A stretch of 13,414 bases of DNA from an uncultured Bacilli bacterium (GTDB taxonomy: Bacteria; Bacillota_I; Bacilli_A; RF39; UBA660), in the NCBI GenBank assembly GCA_947627805.1, contig CANQXB010000017.1, positions 1-13,414 on the forward strand, written 5' to 3'. The notes below the pieces were generated by a model. That model had not been told where the DNA came from. It made no database searches and was given only the letters and a program-made list of their open reading frames with translations. The position numbers and the translations under genes were made by a program. The stretch's first letter is position 1, and each line of letters starts with the position of its first letter. Below, piece by piece: positions 7,034 to 12,506 of the stretch.

Positions 7034-7866
7034 CTATTTATCTCCTTCATAAATATTTCATAATTATCATATCTTGATTTTAAAATTGTGCCGTCTTTAA
7101 CTTTCGAAATAACTTTACACCCTTTAGTATTATTTAAATGATTACAATCATTAAAATAACAATCATTATCTTTAAATTCTTTAAAACTATTTTTAATATC
7201 TTCTTTACTATATTTATCTAAATCAATTTGGGAAAAGCCCGGCGTATCAACAATATAAAAATCATCAATTGTAAATAGTTCCACTATTCTTGTCGTATGT
7301 TTACCTCGATTTAAACTGAAAGATATTTCATCAGTTTTTAAATTTAAATTCTTATCTAATTTATTAATTAAAGAACTTTTACCCGCTCCTGTTTGACCAC
7401 ATACGGTAACAATTTTACCTTTTAAATATCTTTTTAATTTAGATATTTCATCATTATTAAATACTTTTAAACCAATACTTTCATAATATTTAATTAATTT
7501 ATTTATCTCTTTTAATTCACCTTTAGAAGCCAAATCCCTTTTCGTTAAAACGATAACTGGTTCAATTTTATTAATCGTAATAATGGTTAAAAGTTTATCA
7601 AGTAAAGTTAAATTAATATCAGGTTGATGCAAACTAGTAACGACTAAAGCCATATCGATATTGGCTACTTGAGGTCTATCTAAAGCATTCTTTCTAGGAA
7701 GAATATCTTCAATGATTAAATCACCTAAATTAACTAAAACCTTATCACCCACTAAAGGTTTAGAAATATTTCTTATTTTCCCTCTACTTTTACAATCATA
7801 GTATTTATCATTTACTTTAACAGTAAAAGTATCACTATTTATTTTAACTAACGCTCCTTCTAACAT
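7030..7866 (-). CDS. rsgA: Ribosome small-subunit maturation GTPase RsgA
   Basis: RsgA (YjeQ, CpgA) is a circularly permuted GTPase that checks late 30S subunit assembly; B. subtilis CpgA is also a substrate of the PrkC kinase encoded upstream. In the 278-residue form there is an OB-fold at about 1-60. The GTPase motifs follow in permuted order: G4 TKRD (108-111), G1 GQTGAGKSS (157-165) and G3 DTPGF (207-211). The zinc knuckle has Cys236, Cys241, His243 and Cys250. I chose the ATG at 7866 (MLEGALVKI), which overlaps the prkC stop by seven bases and fits the family N-terminus. A TTG at 7881 would add five residues, and neither start has a strong ribosome binding site, which points to translational coupling. 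Confidence 0.95.
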   Translation of the reverse strand: MLEGALVKINSDTFTVKVNDKYYDCKSRGKIRNISKPLVGDKVLVNLGDLIIEDILPRKNALDRPQVANIDMALVVTSLHQPDINLTLLDKLLTIITINKIEPVIVLTKRDLASKGELKEINKLIKYYESIGLKVFNNDEISKLKRYLKGKIVTVCGQTGAGKSSLINKLDKNLNLKTDEISFSLNRGKHTTRIVELFTIDDFYIVDTPGFSQIDLDKYSKEDIKNSFKEFKDNDCYFNDCNHLNNTKGCKVISKVKDGTILKSRYDNYEIFMKEINR

Positions 7867-9650
7867 AGACCGTCTTGACAACCACCCATATCACTATTGT
7901 TTTCTTCTTCATTACGACTATTTACATAAACCCAAATTTTAAAGTTAGCCCCACTTTGTACTGGAGTTCCCGCTTTTCTACTTTGGTTATAAATAGTTCC
8001 TTCTAAATTATTTTCACTAACGGTTTCAACTACTTCTAATTTAAGATTATTTTCTTCACAGAAAAGTTCTACATCAGATACGGAATAAGTACCATCAGTA
8101 AAGTCAGGGTAATTAAAGCCCACAACCGCATAAGTTAAAGTAATGCTTTCGCCTTTGGTAAGACTAGTTCCCGCTTCTACGGATTGTCTTATAATTTCAT
8201 TTTCTAAAAATTCGCCATCTTCTTCAACCGATTCTGGTTCTTCTCTAACAACTAAACCTCTAGCTTCTAAGTTTCCTTTAATCTCTAAATAATTTTTATG
8301 AGTATAGTCTTCAATCTCAATAGTTTCATCCCCAGTGGAAACATAAATCTTGATTTCAGAGCCTTTCTTTCTTTTCTTACCCGCTAAAGGAGAAGTTTTA
8401 ACAACATTACCAACTTCAATTTCTTTAGAAGATACTCCTTCTTCTTCATCAGCAATGGTAAATCCTTTCTTTTGTAATAAAGAAATAGCTTCTTTTAAAC
8501 TTTTACCTGAAACATCAGGAACTTCAATAGTTTTCGTATTACTCATAAACATAATGAAAACAAATACGACAGTAATAGCAATTACTAAACCCGTAAATAT
8601 AGAGGCTAATTTAATTAAAGTTTTATTTTGCTTCTTCAAATCATCACCTGTTATCTTCTTAACGACTACTTCGTCTTTTTCTTCTTCTTTTTCTTTACTA
8701 ATTTTATTATTAACTTTTTTATTTTTAATATCAGTTTTTTTGGCTTCTTCTTTCACTTGTTTAATAACTTTCGTATCATCAGATATTTCTTGATATTTTA
8801 ATTTTATCTTTGGTTCATTTATTCTTTCGGGTTCTAAACAAGTTTTTAAATCTTCATGCATTTCCCGAGCATCATTATATCTATTTTTAGGATTTTTAGC
8901 GGTAGCTTTAATAATGATATTTTCGACACTTTGCGGTATTTCTGGGTCTTCTTCTCTCACACTTGGAAGCGGTTCTTTTAAATGCTTTAAAGCAATCTCC
9001 ACCGCATTTTCCCCTTTAAAAGGAAGTTTTCCGGTTAATAGTTCATAAAATAAGATACCAATTGAATAAATATCACTTTGTAAAGTTGCTCCTTTACCAC
9101 TCGCTTGTTCCGGAGGAAGATAATGAACACTTCCCATTACCGAATTAGTTTGCGTAAGTTGGGTTGAATTCATCGCCATCGCAATACCAAAATCCGTTAT
9201 CTTAACTAAACCATTTTCCAAAATCATAATATTTTGGGGTTTGATATCTCTATGAATTATATAAGAATCATGGGCTACAGATAAACCATCAGTTATTTGC
9301 ATAACAATATCGACGGCTTCACTAACTGTCAATTTGCCTCTTTTTTTAAGAAGCTGTTTTAAATGTTTGCCTTCAATGTATTCCATGACTATGTAATATT
9401 CGCCATTATCTTCTCCAACATCATAAACTTCCACAATATTAGGATTAGATAAAGAACTGGCCGCGAGAGCCTCTCTTTGGAAACGACGGACAAATTTCTC
9501 ATCATTAGCCAAATCTCCTCTTAAAACTTTAACAGCGACATTCCGGTCTAAAATTGTATCATAGGCTAAATAAACATTAGCCATTCCCCCTTCACCAATA
9601 CTCTTTATAACTTGGTAACGGTCACTAATCTTTTGCCCTTTCATTATCAT
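7860..9650 (-). CDS. prkC: Membrane Ser/Thr protein kinase with PASTA domains (PrkC type)
   Basis: PrkC-type kinases sense muropeptides or lipid II with their outer part and phosphorylate proteins of wall synthesis, division and translation; in sporeformers PrkC can trigger germination. The 596-residue protein has a cytoplasmic kinase domain (about 10-275). Its residues include the glycine loop GEGGMANVY, Lys41, Glu60, HRDIKPQN (133-140), DFG (153-155) and activation-loop GSVHYLPPEQ (173-182). A charged, lysine/glutamate-rich juxtamembrane linker follows, then one membrane segment (about 345-369) and three PASTA repeats (about 373-438, 441-508, 511-577). The tail ends in CQDGLC, two cysteines outside the cell. 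The ATG overlaps the prpC stop (ATGA) with GGTGA upstream. All catalytic residues are present. Confidence 0.96.
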   Translation of the reverse strand: MIMKGQKISDRYQVIKSIGEGGMANVYLAYDTILDRNVAVKVLRGDLANDEKFVRRFQREALAASSLSNPNIVEVYDVGEDNGEYYIVMEYIEGKHLKQLLKKRGKLTVSEAVDIVMQITDGLSVAHDSYIIHRDIKPQNIMILENGLVKITDFGIAMAMNSTQLTQTNSVMGSVHYLPPEQASGKGATLQSDIYSIGILFYELLTGKLPFKGENAVEIALKHLKEPLPSVREEDPEIPQSVENIIIKATAKNPKNRYNDAREMHEDLKTCLEPERINEPKIKLKYQEISDDTKVIKQVKEEAKKTDIKNKKVNNKISKEKEEEKDEVVVKKITGDDLKKQNKTLIKLASIFTGLVIAITVVFVFIMFMSNTKTIEVPDVSGKSLKEAISLLQKKGFTIADEEEGVSSKEIEVGNVVKTSPLAGKKRKKGSEIKIYVSTGDETIEIEDYTHKNYLEIKGNLEARGLVVREEPESVEEDGEFLENEIIRQSVEAGTSLTKGESITLTYAVVGFNYPDFTDGTYSVSDVELFCEENNLKLEVVETVSENNLEGTIYNQSRKAGTPVQSGANFKIWVYVNSRNEEENNSDMGGCQDGLC

Positions 9651-10393
9651 ATTTGTTCACCATTCCTTGATAGATATGCAATCGAGATATTATCATTTCC
9701 TCCTCTTGCATTACATTTTCTAATTAATTTTTCGACTTTTTCTAAAGCTGTCAATTCTTCATCAATTAAAACTTTTTCAATTTGTTCTTCCGTTAACATA
9801 TTTGTTAAACCATCACTACATAACATAATGGCATCAAACTCTAAATCAATCACATCAAAAATATCAACATCAACTTTTTCGGCGGCCCCCAAAGCTTTCA
9901 TTAAAACGTTTTTCTTCGGATGACTTTTAGCTTCTTCTTCGGTTAAATTACCCGCATCAACAAGCAAACTTACTAAAGTATGGTCATGGGTTACTTTATG
10001 AAGTTTACCATTTTTTAAAACAAAACCAGATGAATCGCCAATATTACCAAAGATTAGATAATTTTTGGTGAGTAAAGCCACCACAATAGTAGTTCCTAAA
10101 CCTTTAGAATCAACATTTTCTTCCCCATATTCTAAAATTTCGCCATTAATTTCATTAATATTATCATTAAGCCAATTAACGGCATCAAGCTTGGAACCAA
10201 TGGAAGGCGTATCATTAAATCTTTTTCCTAAATGCGATACGGCAATAGATGAGGCTACTTCCCCTTTTCTATGTCCTCCCATACCATCTGCTACCACTAA
10301 TAAATATTCATTACTATCATTTTTTAAAATTGTAACACTATCTTCATTATGACTTCTAACTCTTCCTGAATCCGTCATATAACATGTTTCCAT
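9647..10393 (-). CDS. prpC: PP2C-type Ser/Thr protein phosphatase (PrpC/Stp)
   Basis: This metal-dependent phosphatase reverses phosphorylation by the co-transcribed PrkC kinase. The 248-residue protein has the standard bacterial PP2C length and motifs: RSHNEDS (13-19, Asp18), VADGMGGH (34-41, metal ligand Asp36), GNIGDSS (116-122, Asp120), CSDGLTNML (192-200, Asp194) and GGNDNISIAYL (231-241, Asp234). One small change is GDSS where most members have GDSR. It is cytosolic, with no membrane segment. The ATG lies three bases after the rlmN stop, and its ribosome binding site GAGGTG is formed by the last codons of rlmN. This shows tight coupling in the order rlmN, prpC, prkC known from B. subtilis. 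Confidence 0.96.
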   Translation of the reverse strand: METCYMTDSGRVRSHNEDSVTILKNDSNEYLLVVADGMGGHRKGEVASSIAVSHLGKRFNDTPSIGSKLDAVNWLNDNINEINGEILEYGEENVDSKGLGTTIVVALLTKNYLIFGNIGDSSGFVLKNGKLHKVTHDHTLVSLLVDAGNLTEEEAKSHPKKNVLMKALGAAEKVDVDIFDVIDLEFDAIMLCSDGLTNMLTEEQIEKVLIDEELTALEKVEKLIRKCNARGGNDNISIAYLSRNGEQI

Positions 10394-10396
10394 AAA

Positions 10397-11407
10397 TTAC
10401 ACCTCTTTACTTCTAAGTTGTCCGCAAGCTGCACTAATACTATCCCCAAATTCTTTTCTTACCGTAACATTGATGCCTTCTTTAGTTAATGTATCTTTAA
10501 ATTCTTTTATTCTTTCACTTTTCTTAAACTCTAAATTGTTTGTTTCATTGTAAGGTATTAGATTAACATAGACATTCATTCCTTTTAATAGAGCCGCCAG
10601 TTCTAAAGCATTATCTTTGCTATCATTTACCATATTAAGCATAACATATTCTATGGTTACCCGTCTATTAGTTTTTGCAATATAATTCTTTAAAGAAGAT
10701 ATAAGTTTACTAATATTATACACTTTATTGATAGGCATTATCTTATTTCTAATTTCATCATTTGGAGCATGCAAACTAATGGCCAAATTAACTTGCCAAG
10801 GAAGATGCATAAATTCTTCAATTTTAGGTACTAAGCCACAAGTAGAAATGGTAATATGTCTTGAACCAATAGCTAGACCTTTAGGATGATTAATAATTTT
10901 AACAAAATTAATTACATTATCATAGTTATCAAAAGGCTCTCCTATACCCATTACCACAACACTATTAACTTTAGCTTGAATGTCTTCTTCAATTAGTAAA
11001 ATTTGTTCAACCATTTCATAAGTTTCTAAGCCTCTTACCTTTTTAAGACGCCCACTTTCACAAAACTTACAACCCATATTACAACCAACTTCCGATGATA
11101 CACAAACGCTTTTACCATAGTCATGTTCCATTAAAACAGCCTCTACAAAGTTGCCATCAATTAGTTCGAATAAGTATTTTTTAACTAAATTACCTACTTC
11201 TCTTTTCTTTATTTTAATAAAATCCAAATTAAAATCATTCTTTAATTTTTCTCTTAACTCTTTTTTTAAATTAGTAAAATTATCAATATTCCATTCTTTT
11301 TTTTGATAAAGCCATTCAAAAACCTGGGTGGCCTTAAATTTTTTCTCACCCCCATTTAAAATATAACTTTCTAATTCTTCCATGTTTAAATTCATTAAAT
11401 TCTTCAT
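10397..11407 (-). CDS. rlmN: 23S rRNA/tRNA adenine-C2 methyltransferase RlmN
   Basis: RlmN is a radical-SAM enzyme that methylates A2503 of 23S rRNA (and A37 of some tRNAs). The 336-residue protein has the N-terminal accessory domain (FKATQVFEWLYQ, 24-35) and the iron-sulfur motif Cys109-x3-Cys113-x2-Cys116 (CNMGCKFC). It also has MGIGEPFDNYDNV (143-155, the GGEP region) and the C-terminal methyl-carrying Cys328 in AACGQLRS. It heads the operon that continues with prpC, prkC, rsgA and rpe. The start at 11407 fits the family N-terminus but has no ribosome binding site at all. A -10 like TAAAAT at 11414-11419 would put the first base of the mRNA on the A of the ATG. Internal ATGs at codons 5 and 9 are alternatives. 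Confidence 0.95.
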   Translation of the reverse strand: MKNLMNLNMEELESYILNGGEKKFKATQVFEWLYQKKEWNIDNFTNLKKELREKLKNDFNLDFIKIKKREVGNLVKKYLFELIDGNFVEAVLMEHDYGKSVCVSSEVGCNMGCKFCESGRLKKVRGLETYEMVEQILLIEEDIQAKVNSVVVMGIGEPFDNYDNVINFVKIINHPKGLAIGSRHITISTCGLVPKIEEFMHLPWQVNLAISLHAPNDEIRNKIMPINKVYNISKLISSLKNYIAKTNRRVTIEYVMLNMVNDSKDNALELAALLKGMNVYVNLIPYNETNNLEFKKSERIKEFKDTLTKEGINVTVRKEFGDSISAACGQLRSKEV

Positions 11408-11413
11408 ACTATA

Positions 11414-11442
11414 ATTTTACTATAAATTTGCCAAAATGTATC
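11414..11442 (-). promoter_or_regulatory. Possible promoter giving a leaderless rlmN mRNA
   Basis: TAAAAT (11414-11419) with GATACA (11437-11442, three of six matches) 17 bp upstream would start transcription at 11407, the A of the rlmN ATG. An overlapping option is TTGGCA (11429-11434), 17 bp, TAGTAT (11406-11411), starting near 11399, just before the second ATG. Neither is strong, but both imply little or no leader. This agrees with the missing ribosome binding site. Confidence 0.4.
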
Positions 11443-11455
11443 TAAAAACTTTCTT

Positions 11456-11488
11456 AAGAAAAAAGAAAAAGGCTTCAAAGCCCCTTTC
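11456..11488 (-). terminator. Strong intrinsic terminator between the RNA candidate and rlmN
   Basis: On the minus strand GAAAGGGGCT pairs with AGCCTTTTTC (10 bp including two G-U pairs, four-base loop TTGA), followed by TTTTTTCTT. No open gene reads into it from upstream on this strand, so it must end a non-coding transcript starting near 11584 or attenuate rlmN. Confidence 0.75.
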
Positions 11489-11584
11489 TTAAAATTATCA
11501 GACATGCGACAAAATGTCTGAGTGGCCATGTTTTAACGTCTTTAGCACCTGACAATGATTATGATAGTTAAGATTCCTCTTAAC
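11456..11584 (-). ncRNA. Candidate small RNA or attenuating leader, about 125 nt
   Basis: A near-consensus promoter (11591-11619) fires toward rlmN, and an intrinsic terminator lies about 100-130 bases downstream, with no credible gene between. The predicted transcript begins with hairpin GTTAAG-AGGAAT-CTTAAC (11584-11567). Hairpin CAGACAT/ATGTCTG (11520-11514 with 11505-11499) follows, and then the terminator. An alternative helix pairs 11556-11549 with 11501-11494 and would partly open the second hairpin. I do not recognise it as tmRNA, SRP RNA, 6S RNA, RNase P RNA, a T-box or a common riboswitch. It may be a free regulatory RNA or a leader controlling read-through into the rlmN-prpC-prkC operon. 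Confidence 0.55.
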
Positions 11585-11590
11585 AAATTA

Positions 11591-11619
11591 AGTATAACAC
11601 AGCCATCTTTTTTCTTCAA
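11591..11619 (-). promoter_or_regulatory. Promoter of the small RNA candidate
   Basis: TTGAAG (11614-11619), a 17-bp spacer and an extended -10, TGT-TATACT (11591-11596), lie on the minus strand. The predicted start is near 11584. It is one of the better promoters in the window and has no protein start behind it for about 180 bases. Confidence 0.7.
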
Positions 11620-11620
11620 G

Positions 11621-11648
11621 TATTTTGTCCAAATATATACACAAAATA
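11621..11648. promoter_or_regulatory. Perfect inverted repeat, probable operator
   Basis: TATTTTGT (11621-11628) and ACAAAATA (11641-11648) are exact inverted copies with a 12-base AT-rich centre, a 28-bp dyad. It lies one base upstream of the -35 of the RNA promoter and in the -35 region of the divergent regulator gene. A dimeric regulator bound here could act on both. The adjacent Xre-type protein is the natural candidate. Confidence 0.5.
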
Positions 11649-11670
11649 ATTTTTGATATATTCCAGCATT

Positions 11671-11676
11671 TATAAT
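11671..11676 (+). promoter_or_regulatory. -10 box of the Xre-type regulator gene
   Basis: A perfect TATAAT lies 22 bases before the ATG at 11699. There is no good -35 at 16-18 bp; TTGATA at 11653-11658 is only 12 bp away. The promoter is therefore probably weak or needs a factor. Confidence 0.4.
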
Positions 11677-11698
11677 ACGCATAAGAGATGAGGTAAAA

Positions 11699-12145
11699 AT
11701 GGAGAAACTTAAAATGCTTAGGGAAGAAGCAAACCTAACGCAAGAACAAGTAGCAAACATTATTGGTATTCATAGATCGACTTATACTTCTTATGAAATA
11801 GCTCGTGATACCATTCCCATAATTCATTTAAATAGATTGTGTAATTTTTTTAATGTTTCTATTGATTATGTTTTAGGATTTACAAAAGAAAAAACTTATC
11901 TTAATAGTGAAGATGAAATAAATGTTTTAAAAACCAAAGAAAGACTTAAAATGCTTCGTAAAGAATATAAAATAACTCAAGTTCAAATGGCGAAAATTTT
12001 AAACATTTCCCGAAGTAGTTGGACCTACTATGAAAGTGGCCAATATCAAATTAAAACTTTAATTTTATGCTATCTTGCCCAAAAGTATCACTACTCTATT
12101 GACTATTTATTAGGCAAAGTTGATGAAAACCACCTTAAACACTAG
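11699..12145 (+). CDS. Xre-type regulator made of two tandem HTH domains
   Basis: This 148-residue DNA-binding protein consists of two cro/C1-type helix-turn-helix domains in tandem. The first is KLKMLREEANLTQEQVANII (3-22) running to SIDYVLG (53-59). The second is RLKMLRKEYKITQVQMAKIL (about 81-100) running to SIDYLLG (131-137). By eye the two halves share about 40-45% identity over some 63 residues, so it arose by internal duplication and has no separate ligand or dimerisation domain. GAGGT precedes the ATG by four bases. It is divergent from the small RNA candidate, with a perfect inverted repeat between the two starts, and lies just upstream of gerE. An autorepressor acting also on the RNA is a reasonable inference; its true targets are unknown. 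Confidence 0.92.
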   Translation: MEKLKMLREEANLTQEQVANIIGIHRSTYTSYEIARDTIPIIHLNRLCNFFNVSIDYVLGFTKEKTYLNSEDEINVLKTKERLKMLRKEYKITQVQMAKILNISRSSWTYYESGQYQIKTLILCYLAQKYHYSIDYLLGKVDENHLKH

Positions 12146-12154
12146 GAAAATGAT

Positions 12155-12183
12155 AACCAAAACGAAAAAATACTCATAAAATA
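12155..12183 (+). promoter_or_regulatory. Sigma-K-type promoter of gerE
   Basis: AACC (12155-12158), a 16-bp spacer and CATAAAATA (12175-12183) match the B. subtilis late mother-cell sigma-K consensus (mACm, 16 bp, CATAnnnTA) at every defined position. There is no sigma-A alternative with both boxes. The start of transcription would be near 12190, with the ribosome binding site AAGGAAG just after. B. subtilis gerE is known to be transcribed by sigma-K. Confidence 0.7.
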
Positions 12184-12208
12184 CTATGAAGTATGAAAGG
12201 AAGATTTA

Positions 12209-12415
12209 ATGACCAAAGGGATTCTAACAGCTAGAGAAAAAGAAGTCTTTCTACTCCTAGTGGAAAATAAAACAACTAAAGAAATTGCTAAACAATTAAA
12301 TATTTCCGAAAAAACAGTCCGCAATCACATTTCTAATACGATGCAAAAATTAGGAGTTAAAAGCCGTTCTCAAGCTGTCGTTGAACTATTAAAATTAGGA
12401 GAAATATCTATCTAA
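12209..12415 (+). CDS. gerE: Spore mother-cell transcription regulator GerE
   Basis: GerE is a stand-alone LuxR-type helix-turn-helix protein that acts last in the mother-cell cascade, switching on late spore-coat genes and damping sigma-K expression. The 68-residue protein is nearly collinear with B. subtilis GerE (74 residues). The stretches KTTKEIA, ISEKTVRNHISN, MQKLGVK and RSQAVVELL appear identical as I remember that sequence, the whole reading-helix region included. There is no receiver or ligand domain, which separates GerE from ordinary LuxR response regulators. AAGGAAG lies seven bases before the ATG. It is preceded by a sigma-K-type promoter and followed by its own terminator and a GerM-like gene. 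In B. subtilis gerM also lies near gerE, with ysmB and racE between. Confidence 0.94.
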   Translation: MTKGILTAREKEVFLLLVENKTTKEIAKQLNISEKTVRNHISNTMQKLGVKSRSQAVVELLKLGEISI

Positions 12416-12434
12416 TAATTTTATTTATTTATTT

Positions 12435-12461
12435 AAAGAATGATTAATTTCATTCTTTTTT
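12435..12461 (+). terminator. Terminator after gerE
   Basis: AAAGAATGA (12435-12443) pairs perfectly with TCATTCTTT (12450-12458) around a six-base loop, and the 3' arm runs into TTTTTT. The 9-bp stem has only two G-C pairs. It separates gerE from the GerM-like gene. Confidence 0.6.
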
Positions 12462-12506
12462 AGGTATGATTATATTTTTTTTAAGTATAATTAATTAGGT
12501 GGTTTT

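Noticed and set aside
8350..8793. 147-codon plus-strand open frame opposite prkC, with Ser/Phe-rich and hydrophobic sequence
   Set aside because: It mirrors the lysine/glutamate-rich linker and membrane segment of PrkC; reading GAA/AAA codons backwards gives Phe/Ser/Leu runs.
9612..10352. Two plus-strand open frames opposite prpC and the start of prkC
   Set aside because: Shadows of the phosphatase gene in another frame; no independent signals.
11542..11586. Leader-peptide-like frame in the RNA with four Ile codons in a row (ATC ATA ATC ATT), as in ilv attenuators
   Set aside because: Its only start is a TTG lying at the predicted first base of the transcript, with no ribosome binding site. 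The downstream operon has no link to isoleucine, and Ile runs are expected by chance at this AT content.
11542..11760. A 72-codon minus-strand open frame with hydrophobic content, across the start of the Xre-type gene and the small RNA region
   Set aside because: It overlaps the regulator gene, the operator and the RNA promoter, has no ribosome binding site, and its hydrophobic sequence follows from reading AT-rich non-coding DNA.
12470..12492. Possible sigma-E promoter of gerM (TTATATT followed by GTATAATT)
   Set aside because: The spacing is only 8 bp, well below the usual 13-15, and the -10 lacks the leading C of CATA.
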